NCBI RefSeq assembly: GCF_008831285.2
Contig: NC_045139.1
Location: 2,116,704-2,180,703, forward strand
Source: Nymphaea colorata
Lineage: Eukaryota; Streptophyta; Magnoliopsida; Nymphaeales; Nymphaeaceae
Reading direction: 5' to 3'
Length of the DNA: 64,000 bases
The number at the start of each line of letters is the position of its first letter. Positions within the stretch are counted from its first letter, which is position 1. The notes under the pieces are model-generated. The model searched no databases, was not told the DNA's origin, and saw only the letters and a program-made list of their open reading frames with translations. This document shows positions 12,701 to 25,054 of this stretch, piece by piece. The position numbers and the translations under genes are program-made.

Positions 12701-14764
12701 CCTGCACCTCATGCGTGTGAACTGGGCTGGATGCAATACCAGACTTGGTTTTAGGTCTTTTACATAGACCTGGAAGACTTTTTCTCTCTCTCTCTCCCCA
12801 TGAATGATGATTCATCTTTCTGTGATTTATTATACTGATACTCTTGGAAGGCTGTCTTCCGAATTGACATGTCAATCAAGGGTTGCAATAAACGAAGTTA
12901 TCAGTGTTTCTGCCATAACTGTAGTCATCTTCTTGTTTGTGTAGAAAACTCTAGGACAAGTTTTCCTTTTCCAGTGTCCTTACAGACTGCTCCTTAATAT
13001 ATAACTTGCAGACAAGTGCTTCATTAAAATTTACTGTTTTGAACCCGAAAGGAAGAATATGGACCATGGTTGCTGGTGGAGGTGCTAGTGTCATCTACGC
13101 TGATACAGTAAGCATCAGGAACAGTTTATTCTTGGATTTATTAGCTTGCTTTTCATTTTTTTTATCTCAAATGTATCCTACTTGCAGGTTGGAGATTTGG
13201 GCTATGCATCGGAACTTGGAAACTATGCAGAATATAGTGGAGCTCCTAACGAAGAAGAAGTTTTGCAGTATGCTAGGGTTGTAATTGATGTAAGAGTTAA
13301 AACTCTATCCACTGCAGCATCTTCTTGTGATATTTAGCAGTGCATAGTTTTCATGTCCTTACTATCTGTTTAACTCATAGTACTTTATATCAACGTGGTT
13401 GCTTTTTTTGGCATTGTCTTGGTAACTTTAGAATCTAAGTTGCCTTGCATATGTAAATGGTTAAGGATGGACATGTTTTGGCGGTTTCAATCATTCATAT
13501 TATTCAGCTGCAAAGATGAGAAGATTTCTTTAATCTTGTACAGTGCGCTACTGCAAATCCTGATGGCCAAAAGAGAGCTCTGGTGATTGGAGGGGGAATA
13601 GCTAATTTTACAGATGTGGCTGTAACATTCAATGGAATTATTAAAGCCTTGCGAGAAAAGGTAATTTATGTGTCTTTTCAGTGTTGTCATGCATAAACAG
13701 GCATACTCTGGGCAGTTTCTTTCTGATTGAATGAAACACTTGCGGGAAAAGCCTTTTTCACTTTAACTGCATTATTGGGTCCAACAAACAACAGAAGGAA
13801 GGGCTCTATATGACTTGTCTGATGGAGCTTTGAGTTAACATGTTTTCTAAATGCTTTCCGCTCTTTTATTAACAGGAACCACAACTGAAAGCAGCAAGAA
13901 TGAACATCTATGTTAGAAGGGGTGGTCCAAATTATCAGACAGGCTTGGCAAAGATGCGTGCACTTGGCCAGGAAATCGGCATTCCAATTGAGGTGCATTG
14001 CATTGCAAACTTAGAGTTGACCTCTGTCACATGTTTTCTTTAATTATCAGAACATGACAGCCACCACCTGCTGAAATATTGCATACCGAGCCATTATTAT
14101 CCTTATATGCTTAAAAGAATTAAAAAGGAATTATTTAAGGGCAGAAAAATGAAAAAAAGAAACAAACTTTCATATATATTGAGCATGTCGATTGTTGTGT
14201 TAACATCAGTATGTGCTTTATTAAACAATTAAATTTGATTTTAAAAGAAGATAAAAGTTAGAAATACACAATATTTAAAAATATCATGAGATATCACTTC
14301 TGTTAGAAGCGATATATACAGATATTAGAAGATAAATACTCTTACGCTTTCAATTTAAGTATGCATTCTATTGTTTTCTGCATTAAACGTTGTTTTTTTT
14401 TAAAAAAAAGCCAACCGGGCTTACAATGCTTTTCTTTGGTAACCACTTCTTATAATCTTCAATCTATACGCCAACATTCTACCATCGCTGAACTTTTTGG
14501 AAGAATCTGCTGTCAAGCTTTGGCAAGATGGATGTAGGCATCAGCATGCATACATATGAAAGAAAGCTAGAAATATAAAACAAGAAGAATCTTGATTTAG
14601 AGATGCATAAACAACTCTTAGACCTAGAAAGAAATTGGACCAACCGAAGGCAGCATTGTCTCTAACTCTAAGATTTATATCTCTTGGTGCAGGTTTATGG
14701 TCCTGAGGCGACAATGACTGGCATTTGTCAGCAGGCAATCAAGTGCATCACGGCTGCGGCATAG
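9710..14764 (+). CDS. ACLA: ATP-citrate lyase alpha subunit (ACLA)
   Basis: This is the cytosolic enzyme subunit that, with ACLB, cleaves citrate to acetyl-CoA and oxaloacetate using ATP, feeding cuticular lipid, flavonoid and sterol synthesis. Twelve exons: 9710-9808, 10601-10777, 10971-11132, 11497-11577, 11896-11947, 12048-12162, 12279-12360, 13012-13107, 13188-13289, 13544-13660, 13876-13992 and 14693-14764. They total 1272 nt, or 423 residues, the usual length. The start reads [20 protein letters not shown]. Later landmarks are [20 protein letters not shown] (ATP-grasp fold), [51 protein letters not shown] and the C-terminal [11 protein letters not shown]. In plants the phosphohistidine lies on ACLB, so its absence here is expected. 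The last intron is long (700 bp) and AT-rich. All junctions are GT..AG and the frame is unbroken. Confidence 0.97.
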
Positions 14765-15374
14765 GTTATTTTATCTACTAGAGTGAATCGTTTTGGTCTC
14801 GGTTAACCTAAGTTCGGCTTAAATATTTTGTATGCTGATGGACCGCTTATGTGAGTTATTGACCGTAGATCACAAGAGTGTTGTTGTAGTTGCCAGCTTC
14901 AAACTTGAACTACTTCCTTGACAATAGTTTATGCATTGAATAATTGTCCGTTCATGAATATTTAAGTGAATTACCATGCTAACTTTTGTTGAGTTTGAAA
15001 TATGACATCTTGCATGAGAAGTTATTTGCCCTAGACTCTGATTCCACCGTACCTCTGTTTTATGTCGATGTGGATGAACCCATGTTGCATATGAAAGACA
15101 ACTCTTTCTTATGAGAGCGCGAAACGGGTCTTCGTCAGGTTGAAGTATCCAAGAATAAAAAAAATCTGAGATGATGAGTTCATCTGCACCAGTATTCACC
15201 AAAAAGTTACGTATAGAGAGAACTTGAGTTGATCTTTTTTGGGTTGTGTTAGAAAATGTTCACTGAGTTAGGCATTGTAGTTTTTATTCTAACATATTTC
15301 TGGGTGGGTGAGTGCAAAAGATTAACAACTCACCCCTCAAAAAAAAAAGCTGCAAGGTCCTCTTGTTCCCCCCA

Positions 15375-15617
15375 TCCTAGGGTCTTGGGTTGCAATGAAG
15401 ACCTAAGGTACAGTATACCATTCAAGTAGTGTCATGATCCCACCATTTGTGGTTGGAAGAGAATAGCATCTATAAGAATCAAACCAACAATGCTCCTAGG
15501 GTCTTGAGTTGCAATGAAAACTTAAGTGAGGTACAGTACATCCTTCAAGGAATGTAGTGATCCCACCATTTGTAGTTCGAAGAGAGTTGCACCTATAGAA
15601 ATCAAATCAACAATGCT
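15375..15617. repeat. tandem duplication, 119-bp period, two copies
   Basis: Copy 1 starts at 15375 and copy 2 at 15494. Both begin TCCTAGGGTCTTG and share ATCCCACCATTTGT and ATCAAA-CAACAATGCT. They differ at scattered bases, so this is an old local duplication. Confidence 0.75.
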
Positions 15618-15793
15618 CTTTGAACCGGTTGTGCTATGCCTCTGGTATCTCTAACATTATTTGCTATAAAGGATTTCTTGTGGTTTCACAAAAATCTCCT
15701 TTTGAGGAGGGTACTAAAAACATTGCATTGAGGGGTTCAACCACCCTTCCTAGCGAACACCCTGAAAATTATGGCTTCCAAAACAAAGTTAGT

Positions 15794-16042
15794 ACCATAG
15801 TTACAAAAAACACGTTTTTTTTAATATGTACTTTTTTATTTTTTTATTTCCATCGGTTTTTTTTGTTGCAAATCTACTTATCTTTTGATGTTTTTTGTTA
15901 TTAATTTTTCACTTATTTTATTTTTTCTTTAATTTTAGTTTTTAAATTTCTAAAAATTTACTTTTTTTTTCAAGCTCACCATTTTAGATTCCAGAAAAAT
16001 CACTATGTTTAAAACTCGAAGACGTTATTTGTGAATATGGTT
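15794..16042. mobile_element. MITE-like AT-rich element, copy 1
   Basis: Inverted ends are ACCATAGTTACAAAAAAC on the left, and on the right the reverse complement of a segment reading ACCATATTCACAAATAAC, about 15 of 18 matching. The interior is T-rich and resembles the element at 40718-41080: both have a TTTTTTCTTCAAG or TTTTTTTTCAAG block, then a TTAGA-TTCCAGAAAAA-like block, then CGAAGAC close to the right end. Confidence 0.5.
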
Positions 16043-16989
16043 AGAACTCATGATTTCAAGCACATCTCCAAAGCTTTCGCTCAACTGACAAAAAAAATAC
16101 TGGAAATATGATGCTGGACGTATTTAGTTTGTGGGTGCTTCAGTTTCTCTTTCTTCTTCAAAACGCAGCTAGAGAAGAACTCTGCACGACCCTTGAGCTT
16201 TGAAAGATCTACAAAGACGAACCTTATATTGTTGAATACAACACATGTTCCAAAAAAAAAATGTCGTTGTTTTAGTAGATATATTGCGATCATGAATATT
16301 ATTTAAAAATCCAACAGTAAATTTGCTGGATATAATTACATCATTTATTTTAAAACAATAAAATGAACGTGTTCTATGACTACGTTTTCCAAAAACGCGA
16401 TATACTTCCTATCCATTTTTTATTAAAAATAAAACAAACAAAAATTTAAATGTGTCCGGTAAGGTGGTACAAAATCAGATTCGATTCTCGAATTATTTAA
16501 TGGATTTGCATCTGACATATTTAATTGCTTTAATGGAAGAACCAAAATTTTCGGGGTTCCGTATTTAAAAATGAACCTGAAAACGGCAAACACGATTCCA
16601 CCATATTCTGACATTCAACTAATAATTATTGTAGTGCTAAATGTGGATTGAGAATTCCAACCAAACTCAATGCTGGTGGACCCGAAGATCACATGCTCAA
16701 ACCCCAAGAGAAGATCTATCTGCAGCTCATCTTTAAGGCACCTCTCATAAAATGTACCAAATCCAACAATTTTTTTTGTCTCCCAATCAAAATCTGCCAT
16801 CTTTGAGAATGGTAGGAAGATCTGTACCAATCATTTTCTTACAAGATCTAGATAATGTTTCATTTATTGGAACAAAAAATACCAAACTTCCCTTGTTTTC
16901 TTGTCTGTGTTTTTCAGATCAATGAGTTCTGGATCAAGTATACTTAGATCCAGATCCAAAAACACTATTCTTACTTCACTGTAGCCCAT

Positions 16990-17183
16990 GTCTCGCATAG
17001 TGGCAGAGCCACATATAGGTTGGTGTGGGCAGTTTTCGACACCACCTTCTCAATTTTCTTTTATTTTTACATTAAAATTTTTAACATTTACTTTGTTATA
17101 CATGTAAGTGCCCATCCATGTATGAAAACTTCAGAATCAAAATTCCTCCACAAAATTTTTCTAGCTCCGCCACTGTCTCGCAT
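16990..17183. mobile_element. 176-bp inverted-repeat transposon with 9-bp target duplication
   Basis: The element spans 16999-17174. Its ends are AGTGGCAGAGCCA and TAGCTCCGCCACT, whose reverse complement is AGTGGCGGAGCTA. It is flanked on both sides by the same 9 bases, GTCTCGCAT (16990-16998 and 17175-17183). A 9-bp duplication fits a non-autonomous Mutator-like element. It encodes nothing. Related pieces lie near 7719 and, inverted, near 53740. Confidence 0.85.
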
Positions 17184-19934
17184 CTCAGAGGAGTTTGGAT
17201 GGTGGATAAATAAGGATGTTACCAGACCTGACTGATCTGTTTAAAGGACTTGAATTTAGGTCCAACTGTTCGGATTTAATGAAGAAATAGAATGCTATTA
17301 ACGGTTGAATTTAGTTTCAATTACAGATATCTATCTAGTGTGGACCAAATCCAAACTTTGACTAGAATCAAAATATAAAAGAACTGTGAGAATTCTTTTG
17401 AGTTAGTTCATAACCCAAATCCAAATCTGAACATTTCATCCCTGAGAATGACAATGTTGACATCCCTGAGCAGGGAACTAGGCTTCAGCAATACCTGAAC
17501 TCGACCCGAGGTCCAAATCTTAATTGGTGACCCAAATAATTAAAGATCCGACTTCTACGTGGGGTACTTGAGCATGACTCGATGAAAGGAAATGGATCTT
17601 TTGAGATCTATATCTGGAAAAAAGGGAATCGGATTCCTCGAAGTTGGATCAGATCCGATCCATAATTCTCCGTCAGCATAAGCCCGGCTTGCTTGACTAG
17701 CACGGAGTCACGGAGGCTTTCTCCTGCAGAGCCGCGCCCTTCTTCCTCCCTGCCACGGTTTGTAGGCGACGCCATTTCTGCTCTCCGTGGTCTCCTCAAC
17801 CAGCGTCCGCCACGGCTCGGTCAGTCCCTTGCCCCTCCCCCCCCTCTCTCTCTCTCGCTCTCTCTCTTTCGCTCTTTTTGTCGAGGAGGCTGGTGAGAAG
17901 ATTTTCTTGTTTGTTTCTCTTCTTCATATGTTCTTGGAAGAGATCACTTTTTACTGTGTATTATTGATTTCTTTTATGATAGAGACCTGCGGATGTATCC
18001 AGGTTTTCTTAGTTAAGAAGATGATTTAGACTGCCAATTGCATTTGGAAGTGAACTTTTCAGGGACTTTGGAAGGTCATGTTTCAAAACGCATTATAGTT
18101 TCTCGATTGAAATTGTGATTCATTTCGCATAATGCTCTTTTGAGAACGACAAATTTGTTTTGGTTGTTTGGGCCTTTAAAGAAGAGTGGCAATGCTAACC
18201 ACCCTGGGGAAAAGAAATTTTCCTGATAGAGAGAGAGAGAGAGAGCGAGCATCGACCTCTCTACGTCCCTCTTCTCTGAAATCTGAATTGTTTGGAAGTA
18301 GGCCGGGAAGGAGAAGGCTTCAAATTCGGCGAGTTGACCGGACGAGACTGGGAGAGTTCTTCGCCAGATTGGGAGAATAAAGTTGTCGGAAGCGTCTTTT
18401 TGTTTTAACCCGTCGACTTGGGAGTGTCGGATGCTCCAATAGAGGTAGCAAACTCAAGGATTCGAGACTCCGACACTCTCTCTAGAAAATTCTGTCATGC
18501 TGATGCTAATAAAATCGCCTGACCTTTGAAATGGCTCTTCCGGTTTTTTTGGAAGACGCTTTCTCTATTGCTTGTCTTGAATATATTATCTCTACTAGGA
18601 AAGCTAGATTTTGGAATGCTAGGAACGCGTAAATAGGTGCTGGAGATGCTTCTGTAGATTTTCTCGAAATCTTTTCTTCGCATTTCAAACGCGCATAAAA
18701 GTTTTCTAAAGCTAAGTCGAATTTGTGAAGGTGTTCCATGGATCCGACTTTTCCGATTTTTTGGGCCTCGGGCGCCGTCTTCGCGAGTGTTGTTCCTGCT
18801 CTAAACTTCGCTGCGGCCGCATTCATCTTCTCCGGTAAATCTCTCTCTCGTCGCCCGACCTTCGCCCGCCGGTGCTGGTAGTCTGTCATTCTGTCATTTC
18901 TAACCTCTCTCCCTCTTTACCTCTTTATTTCTCTCATCGCACCCCTCTCTCGGTTTAAAGCGCTTGAAAAAAAACGTGAATCTAAGAAAACCAACAGAGG
19001 GACGGGTTTCATTGCTTTTTCATGTCATTGACCTTGTTAGAGTTGTCAGTCGGTTCCATGTTTTTGCTTCTGTGCCGTTATTGCTTGAAGAAGAGCATCA
19101 TCAACGCCTCCTCGTCTCCTGTGCAAAGGCTCCGCATGATTCTCATTATCTTTGTCCAAAGAAACCACCCGAGTTCGATTGGCCAGAGCGTTGGCAAACA
19201 GGGGCTGTTGAACCCCCTTTCTGGAAGCATGTGTGAGTGGCCGGAAAGGGGACTTTTGCCTTCTTTCTGGCCGTTTCCGGTAATTTGACCCAGTATGATG
19301 CTTTCTATCATCGGCCCAGCATGCCCTCTTCGTTCATTTTTTTTCCTCTCTGGTCTTCATCTTCTTCGTATGTTCCTTACCAAGTGCTCTGGTTCGTTCT
19401 TGCTTTATATCAGCTCTACGTCTGTTCCTGAGTAATACGTAGTGTGCTGCTCATAGTTTTAATACATCAAAATCATGTTCTTGCACTTCTTTAATTCTTC
19501 CGTGGCATTACAAGTTACAACTATTTGGGAGGATCGTTTATCTTGAAAATTTTTCTGGTTTTTTTTTTTTTTTGTGTACCCATCACAAGTTGAAATGGGA
19601 ATGGTTGGAAAAAGATTTTCTCTTACACCCTATTCCAGGAACCTTTTTCATGGTAAAAAATCCATGAAATTTTTTCTGTGGCATCAAACGTCCCCTAAGA
19701 TTATTCAATTTTTATAATGGCTTACTGTTGTGGTAATATTGTCGGGCCTAATAGTCGAATTGGCTCTCGAATTTATGTTGTTTTTGTTAGTTACAAACTT
19801 ACCGGAGTATATGTTGTTGCATGATTAGGTGATCAAAGAGCTTTTGAAAGTTTCAACTTCTGGACCAGTTTTAGCTACACGGGCTCCTCTAAGATTGAAA
19901 GGGAGGAGTAAAGGAGTTGATTGACAGAGAAAAG

Positions 19935-22900
19935 ATGGCTGTCGTAAGATGCAGTTTCTCTGTTTTACCTTCGCTGAGAAATTGCAGCATAAAAAAAAGT
20001 CGAATGGATCATCAAATTTGTTCTTTTCCTTCAAGATCCAATAGCGTCCCAATTCCAGTTTTGGCTTCAGCAAGCAATGTTCAAAATTTCCAGCAAACCC
20101 GACTCTGTGCCACCAATTCCAAGGAGGTGAGTGCGTTAGCTTATAGTTCCATTCTTGTTGGTTTTGTCAATTGAGGACGTCCAGTTTTTATTGTGGTTTT
20201 CAGTTGTTGGAATTACTGATTGAAAGAGTTGACTTATCTGAAGATATGGCGGAGGCCTCGCTTGAGTTTCTGCTGACAGAAGCTAATGAAGCTCTAATAA
20301 GTGCATTTCTTGTTCTTTTAAGGGCCAAAGGAGAGACATACGAAGAAGTAAGGCTTCGCCATGGACTCTGTGTTTTTGTATCTTGTTGGTTTTTCTGTGG
20401 TTTGGTGCCTCATCTGTTTAAGCTTTTGTTCCTCTTCTATTGCTTATTTGGGATACATGCTTAAGCCTGTTGAGCGTCAAAATTAAACTGGGTAAGCTGA
20501 GCCAGGTACACCCTTGTTTCATCAAGTTGGTCGTCTAGTAAGTGCAAAGCATGGTCTTTCCCAGCTAAATGTGTACGAAAACCTTAGTGCAAAAAATTTA
20601 GCTATTTCTTGAGTATTTGCCAGATTTCAAAATTTGATTAGCTCTTATCTGCTGACAAGTTTTCTTGTAGACATAGCATAGAACTATCCAAATACCTGGG
20701 TTATTTACATTGCTAGTGCAACCCAAGGTATGAACCTATTTGTTGTCAGCCAGATTCCACTGAAAGAAAAGGTTTTCATGGTGTCACGGGGAATTCCCTG
20801 TTCCTCTTGATAAATTTTGTTATTTTTCTTGCACAAAAAACTTACATTACCTTTTGCAAGCAGATTGCTGGATTGGCGAAGGCGATGATAAAACGTTGCA
20901 AGCAGATAAAAGGAATCACTGATGCTGTTGATATTGTTGGGACAGGAGGTGATGGTGCAAACACAGTTAACATATCAACAGGGGCCTCCATTCTAGCTGC
21001 TGCTTGTGGAGTGAAAGTTGCAAAGGTAAGGGTTCTCCCAGTAGGCTATAAAATTTTTTAAACTGGCTTCTTTTCTTTTTTTAACATTTCACTCTGACAT
21101 AGTTGGTAGAAAAAAGTGATTAGAGTACTTTGTGCAGCAAGGAAACCGCTCCAGTTCTTCTGCATGTGGAAGTGCAGATGTGCTTGAAGAGCTAGGTGTA
21201 GTTATTGACTTGGATGCAGAGGTGAGTGTACAAAAACCATCAACAGGCAGAAGCTATTTAGGTATATGTTACATTTATATCACCTTACATGTAGAACATG
21301 TTTCATCTGTTATGCCATTCACATAAATCACAAGGAAAAACACATGAAGTTGGTGATGAACTGACCATCACCTTTGTTTTATACAGTTATGTGCTTTTCT
21401 ATGCTATTTTTTCCTAGTAATTGTTTGTCTTAGGGACTGTTCATGATAAAAAAAACCTGGGTTTTTTGTGGACAGGGGGTGAAGGCATGCGTAGAGGAAG
21501 TAGGAATTGGTTTTATGATGGGTCCTGAATACCATCCAGCAATGAAAATTGTTGGTCCTGTCCGGAAAAAGCTGAAACTGAAAACAGTATTCAACATACT
21601 GGGTCCAATGTTGAATCCAGCACGAGTTCCTTATGCAGTTGTGGGTGTCTACCATCAAGAATTGGTAAGTTAAATGTTTTATGTGATATAATTATCTAAG
21701 CATATCATTTCTTTCTTCTTGCATGTTTTCTGTTTTCATATGCTCTCCTGTGAGTGGTGAGCAATTTTCTCATGGCTTCATCACCTAAAATGTGACGAGG
21801 CACACCTGGCTTTTTACTGCTTTGAAACTGGATTCAGATTTTGGATCATGATGCATCTCTTTTTTGGTCTACCTAAGAAATTTCTGACCACCAAACATTC
21901 TGAAATATATTTCTAGTGGGCCTGTGCATTTTGAATAAGCAGGATGAGTAAATGAGAAATCTGAAAAGTATACTAATTTTCTAATAATCTTCCGACACTC
22001 TTGACTAATGCTTTCCTTTCTTTCATTTAAAGTTTCTTGTACAGGTCAGATGTCTAGCAATGGAAAAAGCACTTCTTTTTCATGATTTTTCTTCTCGGCT
22101 GTGCATGTTTAGGAAGTGTGGAGAATATGATATTTCATAACTGTCTTCTAACTTGACTGGTTGTGTATAAATTGCATTATGCCACATTTAATATGATTAT
22201 TTAGTGATGTTAGCAGTTTCTTTTTTCAATCTATCATTCAATTAATAAGTTTGTAAGAGCCACCTGTATGGTGGTTCTGAATTTCATTTTTTATTGCTTG
22301 AACAACTTGTTCAGTTCTAAGAATCTTCTGTTTTAGGTCAGTAAGATGGCGAAGGCTTTGCAAAGATTTGGCATGAAAAGGGCATTGGTAGTTCATTCAG
22401 AGGGACTGGATGAAATGAGTCCTCTTGGTAATTGTAGTTATCACTTGTGCAGCTTATAAGTTGTTCCTTCTAAGTTGTTATGCCTGATAAATCGAGTTCT
22501 TCTTTTCTTGTTCAGGTCCAGGATTTGTTCTTGATGTTACTCCAGAAAAGATTGACAATTTTCCGTTCGACCCATGTATGCTATTTTTTTTAACTGGCTA
22601 AGCATTTTATCCTAATAAAAAAAATAGTACGGCTACATTCACATGCAAATTTTAAAGTTTAAACATCAAATGGATTATCAAACTTTTGGACATGAAATCC
22701 CATGTGTGTAGCTATCTTGGAAAGCATAAATTTTGCATTTCTTATCAGTGTTTCTGATTAACGTACATATATATTTTTAGTGGAGTTTGGAATCGCTCGC
22801 TGCACTTTGGAAAGCCTGAAAGGTGGTGGCCCAGAGTTTAATGCAAGAGTACTTAAGGATGTGCTATCTGGTGATAAGGGATCAATTGCGGATGCTTTTG

Positions 22901-23594
22901 TAAGTGAGATTTTATTTTTGTCAATGGCAAGATTGGTTTCTTTCTTTTCTTTCAGTGATTGCTGTGTTTCATTCTCGTGTGTGCTCAAGAAGTTAGCATC
23001 CTGTGACCTCTTTGAAAATGATTAGTGAAAATCTGTGTAGGTACTAGGTAGCCTGTTCTCCTCAATTATGGTTGTTGAAATATAGCAGTTGTTCTTTTTC
23101 CTTTTCATATCTAATGCGACAATTTAGTTCATTTGTCCGGTCGGTATTTTATCTGTTTGGAATTGTATATCAGGCCTCAACAAATTCATCTTAAAAAAAA
23201 TTCAGATGTTTGAAGACTACCTAGTTTTTACTTATCTGTTTTGAGCAATGGTGTTTGTTATCATGCTAATGTATTTTTTTCCTCAAAATATTTTCAGATT
23301 CTCAATGCTGCAGCTTCTCTCTTAGCCAGTGGTTATGTGAAAAATCTTGCTGAAGGAGTAGAGATGGCTCGTGAAACACACCGATCAGGAAAAGCTATTA
23401 GGACACTGGACTCATGGATAACTGTTTCAAACGTGAGTCTCAATTTCTTTTGCTTTTTTCCCAAATAGTTGATTATCTGCAGGAGTGGGTTGAATAACAC
23501 GCTTCTCATTTATTTTGGGCTTTTCCAGCGTTTAAGAAGAAATGCTGCTGGATCTGAGCTGCCTAGGCAAATGCTGGGAAATGTATCCAAGTGA
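19935..23594 (+). CDS. PAT1: anthranilate phosphoribosyltransferase, plastid
   Basis: This enzyme joins anthranilate to phosphoribosyl pyrophosphate, the second step of tryptophan synthesis from chorismate, in the chloroplast. Ten exons: 19935-20126, 20204-20347, 20864-21025, 21138-21221, 21476-21664, 22337-22427, 22516-22575, 22781-22899, 23298-23432 and 23529-23594. They total 1242 nt, or 413 residues. The first 60 or so residues are rich in Ser, Arg and Asn with few acids, as in a transit peptide. Visible motifs are the PRPP/Mg loop [20 protein letters not shown] (about 134-153), [18 protein letters not shown] (from 166), [22 protein letters not shown] and [15 protein letters not shown]. 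The bacterial homologue is TrpD. The start at 19935 is the first ATG of its open frame, and every junction keeps the frame. Confidence 0.95.
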
Positions 23595-25054
23595 CAGTTC
23601 GAAGAGAAAAATCAACAGCTTATCTTGTCCTGAAGTTCTCAATAATACTCTCAGTGAGTTTAACGTTTCTTTATATTTAATAAAGAAATCTGTATTCTAA
23701 AGCTGCAATTTACTTGTTCAGACAGTTGCTCTTTCCCTTTCGCCTAGTGCCCTTGCAGGATAGCAATGCTTATGTATATCCTGGTTCTTGTGTTCAAAAC
23801 AACTGCATCTCTGGAAGTCAAGATGTCGAGAGCCTATCATGGTGAAAATATTTGAGCAAGTCATATGATGCTTACATTGATTATGCTTGATGCTTACATA
23901 AACACGTAGGCGTTCTGTTCACTGGTAGGTAGGGACCACGGGTCGAATATGAATCGGACGTACCCATTTATCGGATATTCACGTATTTAGATTCAAGTTA
24001 GGATTTGAATGCAGATGAAGACAAATCTACACCTTATTTTTGTATTTGAATTTTAAATTCGAAATCTGTATCCGGCTTTTAGATTCACAGCTGAATTCTA
24101 TTTTTAAATGCAGAAGCCAATTCAAATTGTAAATTGAACATCAATAAAAAAATGACTTGAATACATCCTACCTTGAATTCAAAACATTTGTCCAAGAATT
24201 CTATTTTTAAATGTCCTAATGTGTTTATTCGTTGACATCATAACTGGGCTCATTAGTACATCAATAAAAAGGAAACATCTCAAGGTTGATTTTGGATTGT
24301 TTTTTTCCCAAAAAATGTTTCTTGGACAAAGAGCGGCTTTTCATGATGACCATCAAGATACAGTTGGTGAACGGTGCTAAAGGCTAAAGCCACCGTGTTC
24401 TCGGACAGTCCACGGAACGTGGATCTTCAGTTCCACCGTGATGTTTCCCATCCCGAACAAAATCAGGTAAAACAAATGCGTACCTAGCTGGCTGGGTGGG
24501 CATACGGTCCTGAAGTTGGAATTACAGCGGTGAAGAATTCTCCTGCCTCAAGTTCAGCACCCCATTCTCCACTTTAGATTTTCCATTGTTTTCTGGTATA
24601 TCCAAGTTACGCATATGAATTAGATTCTGCTAAGAAATTCACCGTTGTTCAAGCTTGACCTCCTTGTAACTTGAAAGATGTTAATGCAAATAGCTAGTTG
24701 TGGATTGAGAACTTGTTGGCTTAAAATCATTCAGATTTCGCACGTTTGATATAATTCACGTATGCAGACACCGTTATCAGCTTTTAAGGTGCAGATTGAC
24801 ACTAGGTTATTTATTAAACTGATTTTTTTTTCTTCTGCTTTAGATGCTGATCCATGCATCAGATATAATTCCACTTCCGTTTCGTTTGCTTACCAAAGCT
24901 ATCCATAATGGTCTACATGTATAGAAAATTTTATTGAATAAGCAAAGGTTTCACACTGAAGAACAATACTTTGTCCTGAAGGCCAACTTCAAGTACATTT
25001 TTGAAAGGCTAAGCATGAAGGATCACTATCTTGTCAAGAGAAACAACACTACAG
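23595..25054. other. intergenic region between convergent genes
   Basis: This holds the 3' UTRs of PAT and of the minus-strand glutaredoxin. The 23920-24200 part is rich in GATTCGGA/AATTC words and resembles the interior of the GGATGTCAAT repeat family at 44.4 and 46.0 kb, but no inverted ends were found. No gene was seen. Confidence 0.45.

Larger units (their letters stand above)
14765..19934. other. intergenic region, with probable 5' leader of the PAT gene at its right end
   Basis: This contains the ACLA 3' UTR, a tandem duplication (15375-15617), two transposon-like elements (15794-16042 and 16999-17174) and GA/CT-rich tracts near 17835-17877 and 18229-18248. An acceptor-like TGATTAG at about 19829 precedes the PAT start, so a leader exon probably runs from about 19830 to 19934. 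The first leader exon may lie near 17.7-17.9 kb, but I cannot prove the join. No other gene was recognised. Confidence 0.45.

Noticed and set aside
18410-18485. Inverted GAGTGTCGGA and TCCGACACTC words
   Set aside because: The match is only about 12-16 bases with no clear element ends, and it could be chance or a small relic.
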